Assembly (NCBI RefSeq): GCF_002252505.1
Contig: NZ_NNRL01000157.1
Coordinates: forward strand, 1 to 64,000
Reading direction: 5' to 3'
Length of the DNA stretch: 64,000 nt
Source of the DNA: Brucella grignonensis
GTDB lineage: Bacteria > Pseudomonadota > Alphaproteobacteria > Rhizobiales > Rhizobiaceae
The notes under the pieces: model-generated
Databases searched by the model: none
Seen by the model: the letters and a program-made list of their open reading frames with translations, nothing else
Told to the model about the DNA's origin: nothing
In this document: positions 15,676 through 23,679 of the stretch, in pieces
How the letters are laid out: every line of letters starts with the position of its first letter
How positions within the stretch are numbered: the first letter of the stretch is position 1
Program-made: the position numbers and the translations under genes

Positions 15676-17196
15676 TCAACCTGCAATTGCTTCAAAGAAA
15701 ACCTCCGGGCTATCCACTTCGAGCAGCTTTTTTCTGTCGATCACCCAGAAACGATTGCCCACATTGCGCACAAAACTGCGATCATGCGATACGATGAGGC
15801 TCGCTGTTTCATCACTCAACAATTCCGCTTCCAGCGTTTCTTGGCCATCAATGTCCAAATGGTTGGTTGGCTCATCGAGAATGTAGAAATTCGGCTTGGT
15901 TAGACGCAGAACCAGCATTGCAAGACGCGCCTTTTGTCCACCCGAAAGCCGGGACAAAGGTATGGCTTGCATTTCCAGTGTCATACCCGCTCCGGCCAGC
16001 AAAGATCGAGCACGTTGATCGCCAACATCGAAACGCTTCATGATCGTTTCAAACGGCGTCCAGTAACCATTCAGCTCGGACAAAGCCTGATCGCTATAGC
16101 CCAGCACCAGCGAAGGCGTCGCCTTGATGCCTGCAAGTGACCCTTCCGGATTTAGTATCGCTTCCCGAACCAGTGTCAGGAGCCGGGTCTTGCCTGTACC
16201 ATTAGCACCAAGCACTACTATTCTATCGCCGGGATTGATCCAGAATTGACCGGTTTTATAAAGTGACCGGTTATCCGGCGTTGCAATCTCGGCCTGATCG
16301 ATCACGATCAGTGCCTTGGCATGACTGCCGCGACCATCGAGCTTGATCTTGCCAGCAGAGCGCTCGACATGCGCGGCTTTGGCGCCTTCCTCAATCTTCT
16401 CGGCTCTGGCGCGTAGTTGCTTGGTCTTCACCACCAGCAAATCACTTCCGGAGTTGATGCCGATATTGTTGAGCTTTGCTGCCTGCCTGCGCAATTGCTG
16501 GACAGTCTTCATGTCCTTTTCAAACTGACGGGCGTCAGCCGCATCGATCTCGTCGAGCGCCACACGCGCTTGGCTATAGGGCAACGCAAAGACGAACGAC
16601 TTGTCCGCACGCAGGAAAAGTGTGCGTTTCGTCACCACATCGAGAAAGGCACGGTCGTGACTGCAAACAATGACGGCTACTGAACGCGGGAGCACATCAA
16701 GCCAGTTTTCCAGCAGATGCACTTTCTCAAGGTCGAGATGGTTGGTCGGCTCGTCCAGCAAAAGCACGTCAGGCTCGGAAACCCATGTGCGTGCCAGAAG
16801 CGCAAGCCGCTGCCAGCCGCCACTGAGCTGACGAATGGCAAGCTCACGCAATTCAGCCGGAACATTGAGATCGTCGAGTACAATATCAGCGCGCCAACTT
16901 TCATAGTCGCGCGCATCTTCGTCCAGTCCGCTGAGCACAACGTCATAGAAAGATAGATCCATCAGATCATCGGATACATACTGGCTGACATAGCCGACCT
17001 TCAGTCCACGCGAGCGAGTAATAGCACCGCTGGTAGGCTCGCCCTCACCCACAATAAGGCGCAAAAGGCTGGTCTTTCCGCGCCCATTGGCAGCAACGAC
17101 TCCCAGCCGCTCACCTTCACCAAGGACGAAATCAAGGTTTGCGAACAGGGTTTCATGGAGCGTGAGTGAAAGATTCTGAACAGAGATAAGAGACAT
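15676..17196 (-). CDS. ABC-F family ATPase with own leader peptide
   Basis: 506 aa with two ABC modules and no membrane segment, so an ABC-F translation factor or antibiotic-resistance-type protein rather than a transporter. Module 1: Walker A AANGRGKTS near 34-42, signature LSGGWQRLALLA, Walker B VLLLDEPTNHLD. Linker about 210-290 rich in Arg/Lys/Gln. Module 2: GANGTGKT, LSGGQKARLAMLVLRL, FYILDEPTNHLD. It is shorter than EttA/Uup (~550-640 aa) and lacks a long C-terminal extension. Start 17196 begins at the conserved SLISVQNLSLTL; 17241 is in frame but has no support. A 20-codon ORF and several hairpins lie upstream, a layout known for inducible ABC-F resistance genes. Which drug, if any, is unknown. 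Confidence 0.9.
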   Translation of the reverse strand: MSLISVQNLSLTLHETLFANLDFVLGEGERLGVVAANGRGKTSLLRLIVGEGEPTSGAITRSRGLKVGYVSQYVSDDLMDLSFYDVVLSGLDEDARDYESWRADIVLDDLNVPAELRELAIRQLSGGWQRLALLARTWVSEPDVLLLDEPTNHLDLEKVHLLENWLDVLPRSVAVIVCSHDRAFLDVVTKRTLFLRADKSFVFALPYSQARVALDEIDAADARQFEKDMKTVQQLRRQAAKLNNIGINSGSDLLVVKTKQLRARAEKIEEGAKAAHVERSAGKIKLDGRGSHAKALIVIDQAEIATPDNRSLYKTGQFWINPGDRIVVLGANGTGKTRLLTLVREAILNPEGSLAGIKATPSLVLGYSDQALSELNGYWTPFETIMKRFDVGDQRARSLLAGAGMTLEMQAIPLSRLSGGQKARLAMLVLRLTKPNFYILDEPTNHLDIDGQETLEAELLSDETASLIVSHDRSFVRNVGNRFWVIDRKKLLEVDSPEVFFEAIAG

Positions 17197-17346
17197 GGCA
17201 ATAAGCCCAATTTGGCCCAAGCACTGATGAACAGCGTCCAAATAGCTTCGATCGAAGTGCTTGCAAATTTTCGGCTACAGCAATTCAAGCTGCGCCTTTA
17301 GAAAAGGCAGAAAAAGACTTTGATTTCAGTCTTAATCGGCCCTGCA
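17197..17346 (-). promoter_or_regulatory. Hairpin-rich mRNA leader of the ABC-F gene
   Basis: On the minus strand, in order from the leader ORF: a terminator-like hairpin AAGACT (17328-17333) / AGTCTT (17314-17319) followed by TTTTT; GCCTTT/AAAGGC with a 3-base loop (17293-17307); and a long-range pair CAAGCACT / AGTGCTTG just upstream of the start codon. Alternative pairing among these could switch between read-through and termination or hide the start. No direct proof. Confidence 0.45.
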
Positions 17347-17365
17347 CAATTTAATGTTGCAGGGC
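17338..17365 (-). other. Hairpin overlapping the leader-ORF stop codon
   Basis: GCCCTGCA and TGCAGGGC (8 bp, perfect) enclose the TAA of the leader ORF in the loop. A ribosome stalled near the end of the ORF would melt this stem, which is the usual geometry of translation-coupled attenuators. Confidence 0.55.
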
Positions 17366-17413
17366 AAAATCAGGGCCGTACTGACGATGACGATCATGAC
17401 GTGTTACGTTCAT
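17351..17413 (-). CDS. 20-aa leader peptide upstream of ABC-F gene
   Basis: Encodes MNVTRHDRHRQYGPDFALQH. It has one of the best Shine-Dalgarno sequences in the window (AAGGAGGG, 8 nt before ATG). It lies alone between the hom terminator and the ABC-F gene, 154 nt before the ABC-F start, with candidate promoter TTGCTA-N17-TAATCC (17450-17478) and a 16-bp perfect palindrome at 17447-17462 upstream. His/Arg-rich N-terminal half. Likely a regulatory upstream ORF; too short for a stand-alone function to be inferred. Confidence 0.6.
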   Translation of the reverse strand: MNVTRHDRHRQYGPDFALQH

Positions 17414-17449
17414 CTTACAGCCCTCCTTTTCCGTGTTTGTCTCTAAATC

Positions 17450-17478
17450 GGATTATTCCGATGGGTGCGTTCTAGCAA
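17450..17478 (-). promoter_or_regulatory. Candidate promoter of the ABC-F leader transcript
   Basis: TTGCTA (17473-17478) and TAATCC (17450-17455) on the minus strand with a 17-bp spacer; start near 17443. The -10 is embedded in a perfect 16-bp palindrome ATCGGATTATTCCGAT (17447-17462) that could be an operator. Confidence 0.4.
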
Positions 17479-17482
17479 AATC

Positions 17483-17507
17483 GTTGCCGCCCTTCAAGAG
17501 CGGCAAC
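17483..17507 (-). terminator. Intrinsic terminator of hom
   Basis: Stem GTTGCCGC / GCGGCAAC around a 9-base loop; on the minus strand followed by GATTTTG. Located 14 bp after the hom stop. It separates hom from the ABC-F leader. Confidence 0.75.
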
Positions 17508-17521
17508 CTTATTGGAATATG

Positions 17522-18841
17522 TCAGCCTGCGCGTTCGATGCGGATCATCTGTGGCTTGCTCACCAGATGATCGTCCTTGAAGATCGCTTCAAGCGCTTTC
17601 TTCACTGCGGCTTCAGTCGTCTCATGCGTAACGAGGATAACCGTCTTGATACCATCACTCACGTCACTATCCATCAAAGGACGTTGAACGATTGATTCAA
17701 GCGAAATGTCATTCTCGGCCATACGCTTGGCAATTCCAGCAAATGCCCCGATACGATCATAAACCGTCAGGCGAATGAAATAGCCACCGGCATGTTTGCG
17801 CATTTTTGCGCGCTTATAAGGCTGCAAAGCCTTCGCAGGCGTGCCGAAAACCGGACCATGCTGGAAACCGGGGCGACTCTTGGCAATATCTGCCAGATCA
17901 CCGATGACAGCAGATGCAGTCGCGTTGCCACCAGCACCCGGGCCAGAAAGTAGCAACTCACCCAGAAGGTCGGTCTCAATGGCAACCGCATTGGTCACAC
18001 CATGCACCTGAGCAATCACCGACGAGGTCGGAACCATGGTCGGATGCACACGTTGTTCGATACCGGTATCGGTCTTTTGCGCAACACCGAGCAGCTTGAT
18101 GCGATAGCCAAGCTCATCGGCAGCCCGAATATCGGCCAGCGAAATATTGCTGATGCCTTCGAGGTAAATATCGTCGGCAGCAATCTGTGTGCCGAATGCG
18201 AGACTTGTGAGTAGCGCAAGCTTATGTGCTGTATCATTGCCTTCGATGTCGAAAGTCGGATCGGCTTCGGCATAACCAAGACGTTGTGCATCTGCCAGGC
18301 AATCCTCGAACGAGATGCCCTCTTCCCACATGCGGGTGAGGATGTAGTTACAGGTACCGTTCATGATACCGTAAACGCGCGAAACCGTATTGCCGGTCAG
18401 CGATTCACGCATCGCCTTGATGACGGGAATACCGCCAGCAACGGCTGCTTCAAAATTGAGAAGCACGCCCTTTTCTTCAGCGATCTTGGCCAATGCCACG
18501 CCATGCTTTGCGAGAAGCGCCTTGTTGGCGGTCACAACATGACGGCTTGCACGCAATGCAGCTTCGACCGATGCTTTGGCCGGGCCTTCATCGCCGCCGA
18601 TCAGTTCAACGAACACATCAATGTCGGCGCTTTTCGCCAATTCAATCGGATCGTCAAACCATTCAATTCCATCGAGATCAACGCCGCGATCCCGAGTTCG
18701 GTCGCGTGCGCTCACCGCTGTAACCGTAACTTGCTTACCGCATTGACGAGTGAGCATTTCGGCCTTGTCACGTAGAATACGCAACACCGAAGCACCAACG
18801 GTGCCCAGTCCGGCAACGCCGATCCGCAATGCATCACTCAT
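17522..18841 (-). CDS. hom: Homoserine dehydrogenase
   Basis: 439 aa. Reduces aspartate semialdehyde to homoserine, the branch point to threonine and methionine. NAD(P)-binding GLGTVG at 10-15; catalytic-domain segments GTCNYILTRMWEEG and GYAEADPTFDIEGNDTAHKLALL; C-terminal ACT domain (about 355-439, starting YFIRLTVYDRIGAFAGIAKRMAEN) for feedback by threonine. Downstream of the aminotransferase in the same direction with 89 bp between, so probably one operon. Confidence 0.96.
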   Translation of the reverse strand: MSDALRIGVAGLGTVGASVLRILRDKAEMLTRQCGKQVTVTAVSARDRTRDRGVDLDGIEWFDDPIELAKSADIDVFVELIGGDEGPAKASVEAALRASRHVVTANKALLAKHGVALAKIAEEKGVLLNFEAAVAGGIPVIKAMRESLTGNTVSRVYGIMNGTCNYILTRMWEEGISFEDCLADAQRLGYAEADPTFDIEGNDTAHKLALLTSLAFGTQIAADDIYLEGISNISLADIRAADELGYRIKLLGVAQKTDTGIEQRVHPTMVPTSSVIAQVHGVTNAVAIETDLLGELLLSGPGAGGNATASAVIGDLADIAKSRPGFQHGPVFGTPAKALQPYKRAKMRKHAGGYFIRLTVYDRIGAFAGIAKRMAENDISLESIVQRPLMDSDVSDGIKTVILVTHETTEAAVKKALEAIFKDDHLVSKPQMIRIERAG

Positions 18842-18930
18842 TGTTCTGTCTTTCTGAACTGTTGAATTGGTATGTGGTGGGAAACAAGGGCCGACCCGAA
18901 GACGACCCCTGTCTTACTTTCTGAGAACCG

Positions 18931-20154
18931 TTAGCGACGACCTTCAAGTGGAATGATGTTCTGCACATTCTCGTCCTTGGCGGACAGGAAGCGCTTGATG
19001 TTGCGTGCGGCCTGACGAATGCGATGTTCGTTCTCGACCAATGCGATACGAACATATTCATCGCCGTGTTCGCCAAAGCCTACCCCCGGAGCAACAGCCA
19101 CATCGGCCATCTCAACCAGCAGCTTCGAGAATTCGAGCGAGCCCAGTGCGCGGAAACGCTCTGGAATCGGAACCCACGCAAACATGGTTGCAGCTGGCGG
19201 CGGCACATCCCAGCCTGCACGACCGAAGCTGTCGACCAGCACATCGCGACGCTGTTTATAAACATTACGGACATAAGCAATGTCAGAGCCGTCACCATTC
19301 AATGCAGCGGTTGCCGCAACCTGAATAGGCGTGAATGCGCCATAATCGAGGTAAGACTTCACACGAGTAAGTGCCGCAATCAGGCGCTCATTGCCCACTG
19401 CAAAGCCCATACGCCAGCCCGGCATCGAGAATGTCTTCGACATCGAAGTGAACTCGACTGCAACATCCATAGCACCCGGCACTTCAAGAACTGATGGCGG
19501 TGGATTGTTGTCGTCGAAATAGATTTCCGAATAAGCGAGGTCCGAAAGAATGATCAGGTCATTCTTACGCGCAAAATCGACGACATCCTTATAGAAATCC
19601 AACGTCGCGGTATAAGCTGTCGGGTTCGACGGGAAGTTCAAGATCAGCGCGAGCGGCTTTGGAATGGAGTGCTTTACCGCACGATCCAGCGCACGGATAA
19701 ACTCTTCATCCGGCTTTGCAGGGATCGAACGGATCACACCGCCCGACATGATGAAGCCGAACGAGTGAATCGGATAGGTCGGATCCGGGCAAAGCACGAC
19801 ATCACCCGGAGCGGTGATGGCCTGCGCCATATTGGCGAAACCTTCCTTTGAACCAAGAGTAGCGACGACCTGTGTATCCGGATTGAGCTTCACTCCGAAA
19901 CGGCGCGCATAGTATTGTGCCTGAGCGCGGCGAAGGCCGGGAATACCCTTCGACGATGAATAGCGATGTGCGCGCGGGTCCTGAACAGCTTCACAAAGCT
20001 TGTCGACGATATTTTTTGGCGTCGGCAGATCAGGATTACCCATTCCGAGATCTATGATGTCGGCGCCGGCCGCTCGCGCCGATGCCTTCAGGCGGTTAAC
20101 CTGTTCAAAGACATAAGGTGGCAAACGACGGACTTTATGAAATTCTTCCGACAT
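18931..20154 (-). CDS. AlaC-like / LL-diaminopimelate-type aminotransferase
   Basis: 407-aa fold-type I PLP enzyme. PLP lysine is Lys240 in SMSKTFSMPGWRMG; Asn177 (NFPSNPTA), Asp205 and Tyr208 (LSDLAYSE) contact the cofactor. The HYSSSKGIPGLR-like start (HRYSSSKGIPGLR) and overall sequence fit the glutamate-pyruvate aminotransferase AlaC group, which makes alanine; many are labelled LL-diaminopimelate or aspartate aminotransferase. Its place directly before hom is also compatible with a role in aspartate-family metabolism. Confidence 0.88.
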   Translation of the reverse strand: MSEEFHKVRRLPPYVFEQVNRLKASARAAGADIIDLGMGNPDLPTPKNIVDKLCEAVQDPRAHRYSSSKGIPGLRRAQAQYYARRFGVKLNPDTQVVATLGSKEGFANMAQAITAPGDVVLCPDPTYPIHSFGFIMSGGVIRSIPAKPDEEFIRALDRAVKHSIPKPLALILNFPSNPTAYTATLDFYKDVVDFARKNDLIILSDLAYSEIYFDDNNPPPSVLEVPGAMDVAVEFTSMSKTFSMPGWRMGFAVGNERLIAALTRVKSYLDYGAFTPIQVAATAALNGDGSDIAYVRNVYKQRRDVLVDSFGRAGWDVPPPAATMFAWVPIPERFRALGSLEFSKLLVEMADVAVAPGVGFGEHGDEYVRIALVENEHRIRQAARNIKRFLSAKDENVQNIIPLEGRR

Positions 20155-20282
20155 GATCCTGTTCCAGAAGGGGGTTGAATGAAATGGCGCGTATGCACCG
20201 GGTTAGGAGCTATACACCTGTTATCGAATCGGGTCGAGACTTGTTACAGTCCTGAAATGAAGCTTTTTTCCGTTGAAAAAGG

Positions 20283-20630
20283 CTACTCTGCTCCGGATTC
20301 GATCTGCTTGAGGGTGGCATCTGTTTCTTCCTGCGCCTGTTTGCGCAAGGCAGCAGCCTGAGCAGGCGTCATCCCTGCATTGGAAGAACGGGTGGCCGCA
20401 AGACGCGTGCGGTCAGAATCAAGTTTAGAAGTAAGCTGTGCTTTTTCTTCCGGGGTGATCTGAGTGGTCGCGGCCTTTGGCATACGGCCAAAGGTTGGGT
20501 AGGTGTCGGTGCGTCTGGCACCTTCCTGCGGCGTACCCTGAAACTCAGGACCACCGGCACAGCCCGCAAGAAACGCCACGACCGTTGCTGCCAGCATAAG
20601 ATTGGCAATCTGCCGCGTGCTCTTGGTCAT
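20283..20630 (-). CDS. Small hypothetical lipoprotein
   Basis: 115 aa. Signal peptide with lipobox LAGC, lipidated Cys24. The mature part is polar, with a predicted helical C-terminal half rich in Ala, Gln, Glu and Lys (ITPEEKAQLTSKL, AQAAALRKQAQEETDATLKQIES). Probably an outer-membrane or inner-membrane anchored lipoprotein; no function inferred. Confidence 0.82.
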   Translation of the reverse strand: MTKSTRQIANLMLAATVVAFLAGCAGGPEFQGTPQEGARRTDTYPTFGRMPKAATTQITPEEKAQLTSKLDSDRTRLAATRSSNAGMTPAQAAALRKQAQEETDATLKQIESGAE

Positions 20631-21018
20631 GTTTCCGGTCCGATCTTGATGTTCTGAATGCGCCGGGAGCGTTACCTAGCCCAACACAGATAATATAATA
20701 TGAAATGGATAGCACCAACTCGATGCGTCATGTCAACAAGCGAGTTGAAATTGAGGACATTCCGCATCGTCCGAAACCGCGACCATCGGCAAGTATAACC
20801 AAAAATTACAATCAGTAATATTGCGTTATATCACTGTAATATGCGTGTAGTTTATTCCCGCATGAAACACATAGTGCTTTCAATAGTTGCGTTTGGCAGT
20901 TAAAAATCCTAAAAATTGGTTACAAATGATCAGTCAGTGATTTATACATTCACACGTCAGCGCGATTACAAATGTGATGTATTCGTAATAAAGCGCTGAA
21001 ACTCTTGGTTTATCTACC
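20631..21018. other. AT-rich intergenic stretch without a gene
   Basis: No ORF with protein-like character. Noticeably AT-rich compared with the surroundings from about 20800 to 21000, with a repeated CAGTAATATTGCG / CTGTAATATGCG motif at about 20814-20846. The divergent promoter regions of the lipoprotein and the downstream gene must lie here. Confidence 0.4.
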
Positions 21019-21127
21019 CCGGTCCAGACGACCGGTTTCTGTGAGTAAGCTCGCCATCGATTGATTATCGCGGGTCTCACACGGGAGGACTACCTCTCCC
21101 GAAATCAGCAGGACGCCGATTTTTTTC
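21019..21127 (+). ncRNA. Candidate sRNA or attenuated leader upstream of the YcbK-like gene
   Basis: Three successive stems on the plus strand: CCGGTC/GACCGG (21019-21035), TGTGAG (21040-21045) with CTCACA (21076-21081), and CGGGAG (21082-21087) with CTCCCG (21096-21101). They are followed by AAATC-A-GC ... GC-C-GATTT running into seven T residues (21120-21126), which resembles an intrinsic terminator. It ends 55 nt before the TTG start of the next gene, so it may be an independent small RNA or a conditional terminator. Confidence 0.4.
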
Positions 21128-21181
21128 GGATTGTCAGGCTGGTGCAGGCCGAAAAGCTGAAACGTCGATCTGGAGCAGACA

Positions 21182-22441
21182 TTGAAATTCGCAGAACCAT
21201 CGCATCGGACAACCAGAAGACTACTTTCAGGTAGCGTAGCCCTCCTTGCGCTCGTTCTCTCGTCCTGCACATCTACTGGCAACGGCACTTCACCTCTACA
21301 AATGACGAACAGCGCCGATGGTTCCATGATTGCCGACACGCTTCAGAGCGCAGCCGATCAAACGGTCGCAGCCGAAGCATCAGGCGAAGCCGGTAAGAGC
21401 GAAACACAGAAGACCGATGCGGCGGCCAACACAGCGAAAACTGCTGTTGCGGAAGCAAAGCCAGCCAATAAAGAACAAAAGCCGACAACAGTCGCAGCAA
21501 CTGAAACAGAATCAGCACAAGACGGATCGATTCAGGTCGCAGCCCTCGCCCCGCAGACAAAGTCGACTTCCCTGTTTGGCATATTTGGCAAGAAATCGAG
21601 CGAATCTCCTGCAGCCGTAGCACCTGCCTCTGAAGCGACAGAAGCCGCAAAGCCGGAACAGACAAAAGAGCAAGCTGCCGCCGCCGAGACCAAGCCTGTG
21701 GCAACTGAAACCAAGCAGGCTGAAACGCCTAAGCCTGCCGAATCAGAAAAGCCGACGCAGGTCGCCTCCCTCTTTGGTTCTGCCAAAAATGCCAATGCAT
21801 ATGCCGCGCCACAACGTCCTACCACGGCTGGTCAAGGCAGCATTGCCCGCCTCTTCAACGATGAAGCTGCGAGTGGTTCAGGCACCTCTCAGAATAAGAA
21901 GCTCGCTGTCGTAAGGCCAGGCGCTAAATCGAAACATGAATATAACTATACGCTGCCTGGCGTGCGCCCCAATGGCGGCTTTGAAATCAAGCATCGCAAA
22001 AGCATCTATGACGACAGCGATATCGATGCCAACGAGTATGATGATTACGCTGGCGTCCAGCTGGCATCGGCTCCTGGTCTCGCACGCCTTACGCCAAACG
22101 GTCTGAAGGTGCAGCGCGAAACAGTGGATGTAGCCTGTCTCAAGCCCCAACTTGTGAGCATGCTGAAAACCATGGAACGGCACTTCCGTAAGCCTGTCAT
22201 GGTTACATCGGGCTACCGCAGCCCATCTTACAATCGCAAGGTAAATGGCGCCCGCAAATCACTTCATATGATTTGTGCTGCGGCCGATATTCAGATCGAT
22301 GGCGTTTCAAAACATGAAATTGCCCGCTTCGCTCGCAATATGCCGGGACGCGGCGGCGTTGGCACCTATTGTCATACCACGTCCGTTCACGTGGATGTGG
22401 GGCCGGAACGCGATTGGAACTGGAGTTGCCGCAGATCGTAA
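21182..22441 (+). CDS. DUF882 / YcbK-type murein peptidase-like protein
   Basis: 419 aa. N-terminal membrane/lipoprotein-type signal (LLSGSVALLALVLSSCTS; Cys29 could be lipidated). Residues 45-250 are low-complexity, Ala/Glu/Lys/Thr-rich. The C-terminal ~115 residues form the DUF882 (peptidase M15-like, YcbK/MepK) domain: VMVTSGYRSPSYNRKV, SLHMICAAADI and HVDVGPERDWNW, with the zinc-binding His and Asp of murein peptidases. Start codon is TTG with GGAG 6 nt upstream; no ATG nearby fits the signal. A terminator follows directly. Confidence 0.88.
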   Translation: MKFAEPSHRTTRRLLSGSVALLALVLSSCTSTGNGTSPLQMTNSADGSMIADTLQSAADQTVAAEASGEAGKSETQKTDAAANTAKTAVAEAKPANKEQKPTTVAATETESAQDGSIQVAALAPQTKSTSLFGIFGKKSSESPAAVAPASEATEAAKPEQTKEQAAAAETKPVATETKQAETPKPAESEKPTQVASLFGSAKNANAYAAPQRPTTAGQGSIARLFNDEAASGSGTSQNKKLAVVRPGAKSKHEYNYTLPGVRPNGGFEIKHRKSIYDDSDIDANEYDDYAGVQLASAPGLARLTPNGLKVQRETVDVACLKPQLVSMLKTMERHFRKPVMVTSGYRSPSYNRKVNGARKSLHMICAAADIQIDGVSKHEIARFARNMPGRGGVGTYCHTTSVHVDVGPERDWNWSCRRS

Positions 22442-22447
22442 TGAAGA

Positions 22448-22473
22448 AAAGCCGGATATAAAATCCCGGCTTT
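22448..22473 (+). terminator. Intrinsic terminator of the YcbK-like gene
   Basis: AAAGCCGG / CCGGCTTT stem with an AT-rich loop, followed by TTTTTTG. Begins 7 bp after the stop codon. Confidence 0.85.
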
Positions 22474-22570
22474 TTTGTTATTTTCCAAAGGGTTGAACAC
22501 GTCATCCACAGCGCGGCAGCGCATAATTGCGGCCCGCCCCGAGTTTTTTTTAGAAAAGTTGGATTAAGGG

Positions 22571-22600
22571 CTTGCGAGTCAGGTTCTTCCTGAATATAAG
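22571..22600 (+). promoter_or_regulatory. Promoter of first tRNA-Glu
   Basis: CTTGCG (22571-22576), 18-bp spacer, TATAAG (22595-22600); start about 13-15 nt before the tRNA. The same arrangement precedes the second copy. Confidence 0.6.
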
Positions 22601-22620
22601 CCCACTCACACCAGCAACAG

Positions 22621-22695
22621 GCGCCCATCGTCTAGCGGTTAGGACAGCGCCCTTTCACGGCGCAGACAGGGGTTCGATTCCCCTTGGGCGTACCA
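22621..22695 (+). tRNA. tRNA-Glu (anticodon TTC), copy 1
   Basis: 75 nt including encoded CCA. Acceptor GCGCCCA pairs with TGGGCGT (G-U at the end), anticodon loop CTTTCAC (TTC), T loop GGTTCGATTCC. Identical in sequence to copy 2. Confidence 0.96.
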
Positions 22696-22880
22696 CTTGC
22701 TGGTTTTTCTTTTCCACAATATCGCTGACTGTATGTAAAGACGAGCCGCTCCACTGCCAGGCTTGCCGTCAGATTTTCGACATGCACACCTTTCAAGATC
22801 CTGACTATCTCCTTGTTTTCGCTGGGAACCTCGCCTGAACTGTGCAGATGAATTTTTATTGGATAATTTCTAAAAAAGGG

Positions 22881-22910
22881 CTTGCGCGTCAGAATTTTCC
22901 TGCCTATAAG
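22881..22910 (+). promoter_or_regulatory. Promoter of second tRNA-Glu
   Basis: CTTGCG (22881-22886), 18-bp spacer, TATAAG (22905-22910), matching the promoter of copy 1 although the spacer sequence has diverged. Confidence 0.6.
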
Positions 22911-22930
22911 CCGACCCACACCAGCAACAG

Positions 22931-23005
22931 GCGCCCATCGTCTAGCGGTTAGGACAGCGCCCTTTCACGGCGCAGACAGGGGTTCGATTCCCCTTGGGCG
23001 TACCA
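22931..23005 (+). tRNA. tRNA-Glu (anticodon TTC), copy 2
   Basis: Identical to copy 1 over all 75 nt, again followed by CTTGCTGGTTTTC and preceded by CACACCAGCAACAG. The duplicated block runs from the promoter to the short downstream T-tract. Confidence 0.96.
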
Positions 23006-23113
23006 CTTGCTGGTTTTCTTTTTCTCCCGAAAAATTGATTTCTTCTTCCGTGACATCGCTTCGATCGTAATGTTACGCACTGTCCGTAAAACTTGAAAAC
23101 GGATAGCAAGATT

Positions 23114-23398
23114 ATGGCTAAAACCACAGCAATCGTATCAACCACACACGCCAGCCGTTATTTGCAGCAACTATGCAAACATTGGGCGCATAAGTTCACT
23201 GTTGAGTTCACGCCCGAACATGGTCGAATCGACCTTGGCGAGAACCGCATCGTGTTGATGGACGCGAAACCGGACAATCTCGTTACAACGGTTGAAGCAC
23301 CCGAAGAAAGCCTTTCACAGATGGAAGATGTCGTCGCAAGCCACATCGTGCGCTTTGCGTTCCGTGAAGAGCTGGTTTTCAACTGGGTAAAGGAATAG
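23114..23398 (+). CDS. DUF2218 domain protein
   Basis: 94 aa: TTHASRYLQQLCKHWAHKF, then DLGENRIVLMDAKPDN and HIVRFAFREELVFNW, the pattern of DUF2218, a small domain often fused to siderophore-interacting flavoreductases. Such a fusion is encoded in this same window at 33940-35049. Start 23114 fits homology; the SD is weak. A short GC hairpin GGCGC/GCGCC (23398-23411) followed by CCTTT overlaps the stop and may terminate it. Confidence 0.88.
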   Translation: MAKTTAIVSTTHASRYLQQLCKHWAHKFTVEFTPEHGRIDLGENRIVLMDAKPDNLVTTVEAPEESLSQMEDVVASHIVRFAFREELVFNWVKE

Positions 23399-23507
23399 GC
23401 GCTTTGGCGCCCCTTTATTCTTCCGATAAATTGCCCGCAAAATACCCCGAATAGCCATCTTCACATCACATTACGGGCTAAATCCCACGCAAAATTCCCA
23501 CCAGCTC

Positions 23508-23645
23508 ATGATTGATTTGGTGGTGATGAAGATGACCAGTGAAACGAGAACAACACTCACCTTGCTCAGCGCGGGGCTCATCGCAGCAATGCTGGTCCTT
23601 GGAGCAGATATGAGCTGGGCAGACGTGGCCAGGGTTCTGTTCTGA
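23508..23645 (+). CDS. Possible small membrane protein
   Basis: 45 codons with one hydrophobic segment ([18 protein letters not shown], residues 17-34). ATG codons at positions 1, 7 and 9; GGTGGTG lies before the later ones. Ends 34 bp before sfsA on the same strand. Could be a genuine single-TM microprotein or a chance ORF. Confidence 0.3.
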   Translation: MIDLVVMKMTSETRTTLTLLSAGLIAAMLVLGADMSWADVARVLF

Positions 23646-23679
23646 TCCATCCGATCAACCTACTTGCAACAGAGCATTC

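Noticed and set aside
21182-22180. Long minus-strand ORFs opposite the YcbK-like gene
   Set aside because: They mirror the low-complexity Ala/Glu/Lys region of the plus-strand gene and have no protein character.
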